A program made the translations under genes and the position numbers. A stretch of DNA of 64,000 nucleotides, taken from NCBI GenBank assembly GCA_028023455.1, contig JAQFVV010012544.1, forward strand, positions 2,252,396 to 2,316,395, read 5' to 3'. This document shows, piece by piece, positions 1 through 11,763 of this stretch (within the stretch, counting starts at the first letter, position 1; each line of letters opens with the position of its first letter). Under the pieces are notes generated by a model. That model saw only the letters and a list, made by a program, of their open reading frames with translations. It was not told the origin of the DNA and did no database searches. This stretch comes from Epiperipatus broadwayi. Taxonomy: Eukaryota; Onychophora; Udeonychophora; Euonychophora; Peripatidae.

Positions 1-1440
1 ATGTTAGAAGGTAATTTGGAGAGATAAAAAATTACAAATAAGAAATACTTTCAATAATAGAATAAAATGTCACAGATATAAAAACAACTCACAAAAAAAT
101 GAAGTAGTTGAATATTTTTTATAAGTTGTAAGTGAAGAAAATATATTGAAATGGTAGAAAGAATGTATGTGATTTATAAGACAAAGATAAAAAGACTTTT
201 TATACTATTTATTAATAATAATAAAAATAGAATGCAAAAGCAATAGATGAGATGAAATCTGGAGATTCAATGAATCAATAAGATTTTAATTAATATTTGC
301 AAAGGAGTTTATGATTGGGAAGACTTACTAATCAATTTTCTTTTAGAAATTATGATTCACTTAGAACATATATTTAATGCAGAAAAATGTGAAGAGTTTT
401 AAAGTAATTTATTTGATCTTAGATGCTACTAAAGTGTTCTAATATTAGACACGTTATTATATTAAAAAAAGTTTGTCTTAGAAAGATTAGAGTGATTAAT
501 GAGGACAGCTATTGCTAGGTAGAAAAAGAGATAGGGAATGTGATATTGAAAAAGCTTTTTGCAGAGTGGTTTGAATTACTTTATTGGAAATTCTAAACAA
601 GATGGTCTTAGATTAAAAAAGAAACAATTGTTAAAAATTGTAAATATAAGTCATGGTGTTGGATAGTTAAATAGGTTCTTTTCAAAAGAAGTAGATATGT
701 GGAAAAAATGTAAGATAAAAATTGGTTTTCTTTTCATTTTCTGCTTAATATTTATTTAAATGAGGTTAATATTAGTGGATGAAGAATTAATTGTATTAGA
801 TTTGCTGATGTTATGATGGTAATACAGAAATGAAACTAAATTAAACAGAAGAGAATAAACATCACAAAAATAGATCAACAATACAAAAGTTCAAAGGTGG
901 CAGTTTAATAGAAAGTTGTAAGTAAATGATTCAGGAAATTATTTAGTTGATGATAGAAGGGATCTAAAATTGCAATGGTAAATAAATTTTTAATGAGACT
1001 TGTAAATTATACTGCAGTTCATTGAAGTTAGAACATAAAAGAGGCTTATAAAATGTTTTACTTTAAGATTTTCTGTATGTGGAATTGAGAGTTGGACAAT
1101 TGGAAAGGGAGCAATGAAAAACAGAAGTTCTAGATGCATAAATTTAAAGAACAGTGGAAAAGATTATTAAAAAACAGGACTATAAATGTAGGTATTTTGA
1201 AAAGGATAAATGTAAAAAAATTATTTAATAAAAAAATTAAAAAAATAACTAGATTGGGCATATACTTAAAGTTGGAGGAATAGTGAATAATTACTGAGTG
1301 GATTTTAAAGAGTAGGAAAGGTAGATAAGTGATGGTAGTTTTTGAAAAATCAAGCAAGTGGCAAAAATGCTTGGAAAAAATTTTCTGAGTTGATGTGTAA
1401 AGCCAGCTTATTGGAAGCTGTATAATAATAATAAATGTTC
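1..1440 (+). mobile_element. Degenerate LINE, RT palm to C-terminus
   Basis: Remnant of a non-LTR retrotransposon with many stops and frameshifts, entering from the left window edge. Around 780-850 a translation resembles the RT active-site box, with FAD followed by V where the second catalytic aspartate should be (RFADVMM). Around 1080-1140 a stretch resembling 'YGVESWTIGKGAMKK' matches the 'LLYG.ETWT' motif that follows the RT domain in RTE-like LINEs, and 1240-1400 resembles the C-terminal 'IGHIL...GR.R...W' segment. The 3' end lies near 1430 at a short ATA/AAT run. No endonuclease part is in the window. It is not expected to code for anything. The clade is uncertain; RTE-like is the best guess. 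Confidence 0.55.
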
Positions 1441-1444
1441 ACTT

Positions 1445-2930
1445 AAAAATGAGTATTGTCATTTCAACTCCAAAAATGAAAAGAAAGAGAAAGAAAAAAT
1501 TACACTAGAAATGAGTTTTGTAGTGACTATACAAATCAATCTAAGAGCCACAAATATATTCACATATAGAACATGCTGGTCCCTTTTTCCATTTATTTTA
1601 TATTTTATAATGTTGTCTTTTACTTTCCAGCACAAAACTTTTTTATTGAAATATTTAAACACCATATCTAATTGTAGCTCTCCAGTGTATCTTATTTTCT
1701 GTCATATCTTTCCAATTAAGACAACTGACATTGCATTTCTTCAGAATGTCTTTGGGATAATTCTGAAGTCTATCTCTTTTAACTCAATGCTTACATAAGA
1801 AAGTTTTTCATTGTTCATTCATTTTACAGTCCAATCCAATGAAAGTGTGTTTAACAATCATGGATTCAATAGTATTACACCGGCAATCTGAAAAACATAT
1901 TAATTGGTTTTATCATCTTGCTATTTGTATTTTTAAAATTTTATAAAGTATTCTTAAATGAAACTTTTCTAATATCTTTATATTGTACTGAAAGCATGAC
2001 CAAGTTTCACATCCACACAATAAATTAGGTAAAATAATAGCTCTATATACATCTACCTTATTTGCAGTAGTTATTTCTTCATGATGAAATATTCTATCTT
2101 TTAACTTGATAAAAGCAACAATAGAACATCTAAGTTTATCTTTCTACTTATAAAACTATTAAGGTATTTAAATTGCTTTACATTCTCAAGTTGATAACCA
2201 TCCAAGATGAAAGATGCAGAGGATTTTTTTTCCCATCACTTGAATTTTTTTACCATTAATTAAACAAAGATCTTTATAACTTGCATTAAAAAGATTAAGA
2301 ATATTCTGTAAACATCTTTATAATACAATCATCTGTAAATCCAAAAAGATGAGATCATCATTTCTGCTTTTAACTGATTTCAATTAAAAATTCCACCATC
2401 AAACCTATATCATGTCTTGATACCTGTCTGATTAAACTGCATATAACCAATTCCAAAGACAACTGTCATAAAAATTGAAAACAACATTGGAGCAAGCACA
2501 CATTCTTCACCAGTTTTCATTTCAAATGCTTCTGATTTTCCACTTATAATAACAAGACTTCCTCTCAATCAATCATGTAGAAGCTGTATAACATGAATTA
2601 ATTTGGTGGACAATCAATAAATATCAAATAATTCCATAGACTTATTCAATTTATTGAATCAAAGGTCTTGATCAAATCAATAAAAGCAATATACAAATCA
2701 CTCCTCTGTTACCAACACTTTTTTTGATTTTCCTGGCAAAACAATTCATATCTATAGTGCTTATTGATTCTCTAAACCCATACTCTGATAATCATTCACC
2801 TATAACTGGAAACAACCTATTAACAAAATTTTTGAAAGAATTTTTAGCATAATAGATAATAATGATATTACATAATAATTACTGCAATCTTGTCTATTTC
2901 TTTTGTTTTTAAAAATTGAAATGATAAAAG
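1445..2930 (-). mobile_element. Degenerate LINE with C-terminal C2H2 finger
   Basis: Read on the minus strand from about 2900 to 1500, this is an RT-to-C-terminus fragment with many stops. Near 2850-2640 are residues like KILSKILLNRLFPVIGE and the counterpart of 'STIDMN..' and 'AFID..KAFDS'. Near 2340 a DD-containing segment corresponds to the RT active site. At 2080-1960 'YRAIILPNLLCGCETW' marks the post-RT region, followed by 'ILEKFHLRILYKILKI'. The extreme C-terminus (about 1600-1510) carries a classic C-x2-C-x12-H-x3-H zinc finger (CSIC...HYKTH, one internal stop). The same LINE lineage occurs at 49540-53075. Its 3' end abuts the 3' end of the plus-strand LINE at 1-1440. I could not assign the clade. 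Confidence 0.6.
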
Positions 2931-3383
2931 CATCACTAAGACCAAGTGGTGCAACTTCATGGATTTAAATACTCCTAAAAAAGTTCATCAGTTTTAAAGT
3001 CAACATATCTCCATATTTTTAAACTTCTCCAGATATTTTATGAGGATCTGTAACTTTTCTATTTTTAAGATTGCAAGGTGAATATCTTTGTTCAAATCTA
3101 AATAATATATATTATTACTTTCATTTCTATACCAAATAAAATAGTCTGTAAGATGATAACTAAATAATTTTAAGAATCTTATCTTTCAGACTATAACTAA
3201 AAAAAGCAATTGATAACTTCATAAGAATATGGGTTAAATATCTTGAAAATATCAGAATAAAGTTTTAGATTTTTTTTAATCATTAATAAATGTTTAACTT
3301 GTTTGTGGCAATTATTAAACTGTTATAAAGATATAATGCAACGGTTTAACATAACCTTATGATTATGTTAAAAAATTGAGATG
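2931..3383. other. No recognised feature
   Basis: AT-rich sequence with no convincing reading frame or repeat structure. It may be the decayed 5' part of the minus-strand LINE that ends near 2930. Confidence 0.4.
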
Positions 3384-3507
3384 AAATAAATTGTAGTCAG
3401 GCATTGGTGGCATATTGGTTAGCATAGCTGCCTTCCAAACAGCTGGCCCAGGTTTACTTCCCGTTCAACGCATTTGACATATGAGAAAAATAAATAAATA
3501 AATTGTA
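3384..3507 (+). mobile_element. tRNA-Gly-derived SINE with 12-bp TSD
   Basis: The body (3396-3495) reads like a diverged tRNA-Gly(UCC): 'GCATTGGTGGCATATTGG', then 'AGCTGCCTTCCAA' (anticodon arm) and a weakened B box 'GGTTTACTTCCC', ending in 'TTTGACATATG' and an A/T-rich tail. It is flanked by a perfect 12-bp duplication, AAATAAATTGTA, at 3384-3395 and 3496-3507. That marks it as a retroposed copy, not a tRNA gene. A better preserved copy lies on the minus strand at 62471-62559. Confidence 0.85.
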
Positions 3508-3659
3508 TCAACAGCTCAACAAGCATATTGTTATCAATGAGAATCAAATGTTACCATTTAGTAGCGTTATTTTATTTCCTAGTTGTTCAATATGCCTTTA
3601 GCAAAGAAATTACTCTTCATCAATCAAAGGTTATTGGTCACAGTATTCATTTCTTAGTT

Positions 3660-3800
3660 ATTCAATATACTTTGGGCTAGACAGATAGATAGGTGGGTAG
3701 GTAAGTAGGTAAATAGATAGGGAGGGAGAAGGAATGTAGGTAGGGAGGTAAGTAGGAGGGAGAAGGCAGGTAGGTAGATAGGTAGACATTAGGTAGATAA
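3660..3800. repeat. Imperfect GGTA/GATA/GGGA repeat
   Basis: A purine-rich tetranucleotide tract of mixed GATA, GGTA and GGGA units. It shows strong strand asymmetry, with G on the plus strand. Confidence 0.85.
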
Positions 3801-4986
3801 TACAACAATACTAATATTTTGCATTTCAGAGACATCTTTCTCATTGGTTGAATATAAATTTGGTGCTAACTATTAATTAAATCAAATAGATTCATAGTAT
3901 TTGTAATTAGCACTCTACCCACTAACATTATAAAATATGTACAGACATATATAAATTCATACGCACATTTATTTACACCTTTTACTTGTATAGGAAAAAT
4001 TATTAAACATCGAAAAATTATATTTCATAAGAGTTGAAAATACATCTAATTTTTTTTAACCTTCAATTTAATTATTTATTCCTAATTACAAATAGATTTT
4101 TATAAAGCAATTTTAAATATTTAAATGCTATATTTAAATTAATTTCTAATTAACTCATTTCTAGAGAGGATGACATTTATCCCATATTAAAAATGTAAAT
4201 ATAATCCCACCTTCTCTATAAAGTTTTTTTGATGAAGACGTTCTGTTATTTTTTATTTACTTGTTTGTTTTTTTATGATTTGTATAAAAGAAAAATTCTA
4301 AATGTAATTTTTTTTTTTTAAATAAATTGTCTTCAAAAATAATATTTATTTTTAGTTTTAAAAATAAAAGCAAAATAAAAACTAGACAGTTTGTTTTTCT
4401 TTGTATAAACAACAAATATATAATATTTTTTTTCATATACAAGGTATATTATACATTCATCGTTAACTTGAGTATAGTTTTTAAGGGAAAGATATTCTAA
4501 AGGGGTCCAATATTTATTGCTTTCATTGTGAGGATATAGTGAAGGATACAATGAAAAGCTACAAATAGGCATAATGGTAGAGCATAAGAAGATGTTAAAT
4601 TAACAAATGAAAATACTAGCATATGATATATATGTATATGTGTGATATGGATATATTTGTCACTCGCCATTTAATTTGCATATACATGACTAAACGTATT
4701 TTTAACTTTTCATTTGTCTTGTTCTTTTTTTTTTCTTTCTGAAATTGAAATAGCTATACTCATTTAAATGTTTCTAAACTTATGGTTATCATCAATTATT
4801 AATAGGCTTCTGTATTGTATTAGTTTCTCTATAAATATATATCTAGTAAAGCCTTTTAAAAATAATAATAATACAAAATGCAATTGAGAAAACATTTAGT
4901 TTATCATCAATCATCATCTCTTTTTGCCATATGCCTAGCCTACCTCTTTTTAGCATTTTTTTAAATTTATGTTTCTTAATTGTTGC
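3801..4986. other. Gene-free AT-rich stretch
   Basis: No supported gene. Short open frames near 4257-4572 on the minus strand are low-complexity Phe/Lys/Ile-rich and look random. Confidence 0.5.
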
Positions 4987-5029
4987 AATAATAATAATAA
5001 TAATAAATAAAAATAATAATAATAATAAT
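4987..5029. repeat. AAT microsatellite at 5' edge of LINE
   Basis: AAT units interrupted by one short AAATAAAA segment. The presumed 5' end of the Tx1-like LINE begins right after it, and the same trinucleotide follows the LINE's 3' end at 10300-10356. Confidence 0.9.
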
Positions 5030-5226
5030 GCGCATGTATGCCTAAGTCATCAAGAATGAAGGTCTTATTAATAATGTTTTTTTTTCCATATTCTAATCGT
5101 TTTCACACTTAAAAACTGTGATAGATAAAGACAGCGATGGCTGATTACTGAACAGTTGTTTTCTAGCAAAAAGTAAGTAATACAGTCGTTCATAACAAAA
5201 AATAAATTCTAGTGTCATAAACAAGC

Positions 5227-6142
5227 ATGGCGTCATGTCAAGAAGTGAACGACGTAAATTGCGCTCAAACAAACGGCGATAAAATGAAAACTGCGACTAA
5301 CGCAAAAACATACGCAAACGTAACAAAAATAAACCAGCAGCCTCACAGCATCAAAAAAAGTCCAGAATTAACACAGACAGCAAGATTTAGAAAGGTAAAT
5401 CAAGCCGACATAAATAATTTAAACCTCATAGAAAACAATAATGAAGAGCCCTCCCCAATGATATGGAATCAAGGTGAACTGCAAGAAATAAACGTTAATT
5501 TCAACAGCACCATCCCAAAAAAATTATTCGCAACTTTCAAAAAATTTTTTCACCAAGATCATTAGTAGCTGTCACCGATAGGAATTTAACACTTTATAAA
5601 TTCCCCAGAGAGCTTCTTTACGAAGAGCTGACAGTAACATGGGATACAGTCTCTAGTATTGGAGACCATCCAAACTCACGATACATTGCAATTTAGTTTT
5701 TCAATGAACATCAGCATGCAAGATTTCAAACTAAAGTAAAAACTTTGGGAAGCTAAGCGCTAATAATAGTCGATCAAAGCTTGCAAACTATTGTAATGGG
5801 ATAATTAAAACACACTTCGGATATACCATTCAGGATTTTCAAAAATTAATACAGTCATTTGGCAAAGCTATTTATATAAAACAAATCTACTTATCCGACA
5901 CCCCCATCCCGGTTTTCAGCAACAACTTTCATTTCAAAATAAAGCTGAATGACAGTGTAAACCCGGAGGATATTCCAACACAAATAATTGACCAGAATGC
6001 AATACTGACCATTCACATAAAAGGATTAAGGTCAAGGTGTTTTGTGTGTGGTGAAACTAGACACTTAGCAATCGATTGCAACACCAAAACCAACCAGAAA
6101 AACCAACCGAGCTCTGAAGATCAACCAACAGAAGCTCACTAA
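5227..6142 (+). pseudogene. LINE ORF1, nucleic-acid-binding protein (frameshifted)
   Basis: ORF1 of the LINE, expected to be the RNA-binding chaperone of the retrotransposition particle. It opens at ATG 5227 and reads 112 codons (lysine-, asparagine- and threonine-rich) to a stop at 5563-5565. The protein continues in another frame from about 5547 (starting with 'FSPRSLVAVTDRN') to a stop at 5694-5696. It then continues in a third frame from about 5790 to the stop at 6140-6142. The last part carries a zinc knuckle of the C-x2-C-x4-H-x4-C type (CFVCGETRHLAIDC) at about 6040-6081, preceded by a segment typical of Tx1-like ORF1. At least two frameshifts break it. Confidence 0.75.
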
Positions 6143-6227
6143 CAGGAATCAAACAGTATAAAACAGATAACGAAAACAACTAATAAACAAGAAAAAATTA
6201 ATAAAAAAATCCACAGATCAACAGCAA

Positions 6228-6739
6228 TTGAATAATAAAAAAACTGCACACACATTGCCAGCACCTGAAATTCTGGATTTATCAACAAAATCAACCAATA
6301 GAATTCAAACCCCCACTGATAAAAAAACAGAGAGTCAACAGCCTCAAGAGGCTGCAATGGAAAAAACAGTGCACAATCTAAGTCAGCTTACCAAAGATAC
6401 TGATGAAAAAGAGATAATAAAAGAACAAATAAACTCACACAATAATAGTGATCAAGAAAATATATATATATAACACACCAAACACCCAATATTAAAAATA
6501 ATACAACAATGGAAATTATGGAAGCTATCACCCCAAATATGCCTCAAATCACCAAAGCTGACACAGAACAAAGAAGAAGACCAAGCTGCCCATCAAAGAA
6601 AAATAGAGGGCCCAAAAAAATCAAAACAGAATCCAACTATAGCCTTTCTGATCACAACAATACAACTACAGTGGAAACAGATGAAGATCTGGAAATGGAA
6701 TATGAGAATGAATGGGAAGAAACACCAGATCAATCCTAA
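6228..6739 (+). pseudogene. Hydrophilic ORF1 tail or inter-ORF segment
   Basis: Two open segments (6228-6473 and 6509-6739), rich in Gln, Asn, Lys, Thr and Glu, including a basic patch 'SKKNRGPKKIK' and an acidic end 'EDLEMEYENEWEE'. They lie between the zinc knuckle and ORF2 and have no recognisable domain. The likeliest reading is the low-complexity C-terminal part of ORF1, separated from it by stops and frameshifts. The basic patch could be a nuclear localisation signal; that is inference only. Confidence 0.45.
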
Positions 6740-6771
6740 TATTTAAATCTCAACTAAAAAAACAACATATA

Positions 6772-9700
6772 ATGAAAGTAAAAATTGCGGCAATCAATAT
6801 CAGGGGTTTGAACTCGACCTCAAAAATTAATAAGTTAAAACATTGGATCAAGGATATACAACCACACTTGCTTGGTATACTTGAGACAAAAATTTATGCT
6901 GGATCACAAACTGACCCAGCCAAACATTTAAATATGGAAGGTTTCTGTGCATGCTCCAGAGACTCTTCCTCTCCCTCAGCTGGCACTGGACTCATAATTG
7001 CTAGAAATTGCCCATTCACAACGTTCAAAATAATTCACATTGACATGAACTTATTAATTGTAACCTTCAACCAAAAAAGCATAACAATAAATCTGGTTTT
7101 TGTATATATGCCTTTACAAGATAAAAAAAATAGATACCATAATTGCAAACATTAATTCAAGGTTAGCTACAACTTCAAACCTAACCATCTTAATTGGAGA
7201 TTTTAATTTAAAATATCAGGAATTTACCCAACGTTGGCTTCACAGAATAAACATACCACTAATGAGTGGCCAAGGTTTTTTGCAAGATGATGCCATCTCT
7301 TTCCACAATAATCACTTCTCTTCACTTATTGATCTGTGCTTTTATTCTCCAATGCTTCACCACCTTATTGAAGTAAAACTAACTCCCTCAACTTTTTCCG
7401 ATCATTCAGCTCAAATAGTCACAATTGACTATGCCCAAAGTCAAATATCACCCTTTCCACTTACAAGAACAATAAGAGTTTTACTCCCAGAAACAACACC
7501 TGAATTTCTGTTCTCTGAGACCTACATAATGCTAAACAAAATCAAAGATATGACTTTGAACCCGGTCCAGAAATATCTAGCATTTATGGGAATGTTGTCC
7601 TTTAACATCAACCATATAACAAAAAAACAACCTCCACCATCAAGACTTTTGTCTCTGGCAGATTAGTTACACCAGAGAATAATCATGATTAACCCATCAC
7701 ACTGCACCCAGCAGTATATATTCAAGCTTACACATGCATACAATAAAGCATGTGATGAACTCAAAAGCTATCTGAAGATAAAGAAAAGCAAGGTATGCCT
7801 AACCAGGCCACACACTTGGACAAGAGATTATATAAGATGGGTGCTAGGGAACCAACCAGATGAAAGAGTGCCAATGGCACTATATACAAATAGTGGAACA
7901 TATGCAGGACACAATATGATTATGCCAATTTTTGAATATTTTAAAGAGAAATTACAAGAAAAACAACCATATAAAATACCACATAATCTGTTTGGCCCAC
8001 CAGAGTTAAAAACCCCATTCACAAAAGATCTATTCATAACAAAACTGAATACTATTCAAAACACTTGCCATCCAGGTAGTCCTGGAGTCCCATTGTTTGT
8101 ATTAAAGCATGTAAGTAAATTCACAACAGAATATTTGTGTCAGTTAACAAACCATCTAGTGCAACAAATTCAACCCATGGAGGGTGTCTATCCAATAGCC
8201 ATAGTATCCTATAATAATGCCATACTACCCTATAATAAAAAGAAAGCAATTATCCCACCTATTACAGACCTAAGACAATATCTATGGGACCTTTGCCGAT
8301 CAAAATTATAAAGAAAATTATTAAAGCTGAAATTGAACCATATATAATGCCACTTATCTCCAAAGCACAATATGCAAAGAAAAACTCTTCAACAATAGAA
8401 GCAGCCTTATTCTTCAAAGCAATTCTAGCCACAGTAAAACAGTGGAAAAAATACGGACCCATTGTCATGCAGCTTGACATAGAAGCTGCATTGACTCAGT
8501 CAATATATACACACTTCTAAAAATGCTAAAAGACACAGAAATTCCTAGAACACACCTATATATAATTGCTAACCTGCTTCTGAAAGAGAGATCCATATAA
8601 CTTTAAATGGAAGAAACTCACCATCTTTCACACCCACCAAATCTATATCCCAAGGATCCCCTCTTAGTTCACTATTGTTTATATTTTACATCCATCCCCT
8701 TATTAAAAGCATACAAAATGTATTTACTGGGATTGAGATACCAGACACAACACAGCACACTACATGCATCACCTATATGGATGATGTTACCATATTCCTC
8801 ACATCAAAAAAACAAATACCGCAACTCCAAAAGATATTGCAAGAATATTCACAAAAATATGAATTAACATTTAATCTGGCAAAAACCACAGCCTGGTCAC
8901 TATACACTGGTAAACCATGTACATCAATTTACAAATCAAAACTAAACTCTTTCCTTGGGTTCCCATTTCATATGGGAATTACAGGAATGAGATGCCATAT
9001 CCAAAATAAACTTAAAGAAGAAGCCACAAAAATTATAAACTCCTTGTCCAAGGCATATCTTTCACTATATTCCAAAGTACAGTTAATTAACCAGCTTATC
9101 ACAACCAAAATAACATACTATGTACCAGTTATTTCATTCTCAAAGGGATTCATTTCAAAAATGAAAACCATATATAATAAACTACTTTGGGGCAGAAAAA
9201 CAGTAGCAATTTCCACAAAAAAACTTAGCCAACCCCTAATTAAAAATGGACTTGGCTTGCACAACATCAATATTTTTCATCAACAGAAGTTAAGGAACTC
9301 AATAATCACAATACTTGCCAAATATCCAAAAATTAACCACTTGCTAGAAGTTACTCCAACAGATAGACCACCTCCAAAAAGTTCTTTTTTCACCAACATT
9401 ATATACCAATGCAAAACCACAGACAAGATTCCAGAACAGTATTTGCATAAGTATTCATACTGGGATATTTATGGTTTAATAAACAGAGAAGCAGATACTA
9501 ATGTTATACAACCTATGCTAGGAATTAACAACAAGAGACTACTCAAGGAATATAAAAAATGGGTTCTAGAGCCCAAATACTTTGATTTTATCATAAAAAT
9601 CAATCTCATTGCCTTTCCAACAACCCACTTTCTTTATCATAAAAGAATGTATATATCTATTGACCCCTTCTGTGGACTCTGCCATCGAGCAGAAGAGACA

Positions 9701-10024
9701 CTGGACCACTTTATTTATCAATGTGTAGCAATTAACCAAACATGACAGATGATGTGTAACACCTACAGAAAACTGGGTACAATCATTAATCACATAATAG
9801 CTGCTTTTCAGGGAAGAACAATACCTAGCATTAGGGAAGCCACCTTTGTTCTATATGCATACTGGTGCACCCAATGTACTTTCTTAATTGGCAATAACAC
9901 CAGACGACACCCAGCTACATTTAGCAACAAACTACTACACATTCGAAATAGAGATAAAATAATAACCAACCCCCACTTATATGCAGCAACGTGGTCATTG
10001 TTAAAACAACCATCAATGCTGTGA
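6772..10024 (+). pseudogene. LINE ORF2: endonuclease, RT, zinc motif
   Basis: Replicative polyprotein of the LINE, about 1,080 codons, beginning at ATG 6772. The endonuclease (6772-7430) has the N-terminal 'AINIRGLNS', 'GILETKIY' and, after a frameshift near 7120, 'ILIGDFNL' at about 7187-7210. A stop at 7664-7666 interrupts an otherwise continuous frame resuming by 7685. The RT runs from about 8060 ('GSPGVPLFVLK'), changes frame near 8290, and shows 'MQLDIEAA' near 8470. After two more frame changes come 'SQGSPLSSLLF' near 8650 and the catalytic YMDD at 8774-8785. A C-terminal zinc motif (CGLCHRAEETLDHFIYQC) lies at about 9670-9725. TGA at 9743-9745 sits where Trp would fit, and the frame continues to 10024. 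The copy is inactive but recent-looking. Confidence 0.85.
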
Positions 10025-10276
10025 ATGCTGCAAAGAAAACTATCATACAACTAACATTCAAAGTGACATGTGGACAAAACTAAATAAGCTCCTCAAACTT
10101 TAGAACTCTGATTATTTTTGCTTTTTTTATTTTTTATATCATTGTAGTCCATTATCCACAAAGTGTAACCACTAAATTCATTTATATGTGTTTACCCTAA
10201 TATTATTCATTGTATGTTAAATTTGAAATTTTCTAGATGTAAACTTATGTAAACCATTGAGATCAATAAAGCCTTT

Positions 10277-10303
10277 TTGAAACATCATCATCATCATCAT
10301 CAT

Positions 10304-10344
<41 letters not shown>

Positions 10345-10356
10345 TAATAATAATAA
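10277..10356. repeat. TCA/TAA microsatellite between two LINE 3' ends
   Basis: About seven TCA units grade into a TAA run with a single TGA interruption. The plus-strand LINE ends into it from the left. The minus-strand LINE ends into it from the right. Confidence 0.9.
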
Positions 10357-11763
10357 TTCAATTCATTTATTTAAGTGCTAAACAACAGCATAAAGCCAAT
10401 TACAATTTGCACATTACAATAAAAATGAAGATAATACATATGACATAAAATGAAAATATAAATGTTTACACAATAAAATGAAGATAATACATATGACATA
10501 AAATGAAAATATAAATGTTTACATAATAAAACAATATTTAAAATTAAAAACTATTTAAAATTAAAAATATCACAAAAATTAATGTTACTCCCAATCTGAT
10601 TATATAGAGAGCAACCTTAAATATTTGACAAAGTAATTGTTGTTTCCTTAACAAATGTCTCTAGATCTACTAAAAATATATCAATATCATTAAAATACAT
10701 ATAAAAATTTGGTAATCTATATAATGCTGCTAAATATAAAGTTCCACATTTATATTTATCGATACTAAATAAATCCTTATTTCTTGTATATACATGAGGA
10801 ACTCTTATTAATACCTTTGAAATACAATTATGTAAGTAAATTTTTCCATGAATGATTAAATAAAAAAATTTCATATCACGAATCACTCTTCTATGAAACA
10901 AATTTATACAAACATCTTTTGCATTAATTATATTACTGAATTTATTGTATATTGATTGCAATTTATCTATATGAGATAACTTATTCGAGTTCCATATTAT
11001 TGAGCCATATTACATTATAGGAAGTACAAGTGTTTTAAACAAATGTATTTTAATAAAAATATTAAAATAACATCCATTATGAAGAATAAGACCCATTATT
11101 TTATTGGCATTATTTAAAATTTTATCTACATGAGTTGTAAAAGATCCATTTTGATCAAACCATATTCCAAGATCTTTACAATACTTTTTATATTCAATAG
11201 TTTTATTATTTATATAATATGAGTCCATATAGTATTGAACTTTCCTTGTATATGTAACAGCACAACATTTTTCTATATTTATATGCATGTTATTCTTTAA
11301 ACACCATTCAGAAAAGCCATCTATATAAGATTGAAACTGTAACTGATCCTTATAACAAGTAATTAATTTAAATATTTTACAATCATCAGCATATGATAAT
11401 AGACCATCCTTCACTATATATCTATCCAAATCATTTATATATATTGCAAATAACAATGGTGCCAGTACACTACCTTGTGGAACACCTAATTCATTAACAT
11501 AAGCATGTGAAACATTATTATTACATTTAATAAAAGAAGGTCTATTTTGCAAAAATGACATAAACAAATTTAATAAATTCAATGAGAAACCCATGTCAGA
11601 CATTTTACTTAAAAGCTTAGAATGAATAACTCTATCAAAAGCTCTACTTAAATCAAAATAAATTACATCAAGTTGTGCTTGATTATTTAAAGAATGGGCA
11701 ATATGATCCTGTATAGTTAATAAATTTGTCTCAACAGATCTACATGGTAAAAATCTGCAGTCA
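10357..11763 (-). mobile_element. 5'-truncated Jockey/CR1-like LINE
   Basis: The minus strand encodes the RT core and C-terminus of a non-LTR element: 'FLPCRSVETNLL' at the 5' break (about 11760), 'DVIYFDLSRAFDRV', 'GVPQGSVLAPLLFAIYINDL' at about 11440-11500 and the intact catalytic YADD at 11382-11393. The frame runs to a stop at 11010-11012, then continues in the same frame ('GSIIWNSNKLSHIDKLQ') to the natural end at 10617. There is thus only one internal stop in about 1.1 kb. Downstream on the minus strand is a 3' UTR with a 53-bp tandem duplication and an ATT-repeat end. 5' truncation is normal for LINE copies. The clade (Jockey/CR1/L2 group) is judged from the motifs. Confidence 0.8.
10425..10530. 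repeat. 53-bp tandem duplication in LINE 3' UTR
   Basis: Two adjacent 53-bp copies (10425-10477 and 10478-10530) differ at a single base, so the duplication is younger than most of the surrounding decay. It lies in the presumed 3' UTR of the minus-strand LINE. Confidence 0.95.

Larger units (their letters stand above)
5030..10299 (+). mobile_element. Near full-length L1/Tx1-like LINE
   Basis: A non-LTR retrotransposon of about 5.25 kb. It has a leader (5030-5226), ORF1 (from 5227) with a CCHC knuckle, ORF2 (6772-10024), then a 3' UTR with AATAAA near 10264 and a TCA/TAA repeat tail. ORF2 has the L1/Tx1 order: endonuclease, RT with YMDD, C-terminal CCHC-like motif. Several frameshifts and a few stops make this copy inactive, but decay is mild. 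The element sits between two AAT/TAA microsatellites. The assignment to the L1/Tx1 superfamily rests on the RT motifs and the C-terminal zinc motif. The TAA tail would also suit I-clade or Nimb elements, though I see no RNase H. Confidence 0.8.

Noticed and set aside
1459-1798. Overlapping open frames on both strands as small genes
   Set aside because: The region is explained as the C-terminus of a degenerate minus-strand LINE.
3660-3800. G-quadruplex or telomere-like tract
   Set aside because: Units vary between GATA, GGTA and GGGA with too few regular G-triplets. An imperfect microsatellite is enough explanation.
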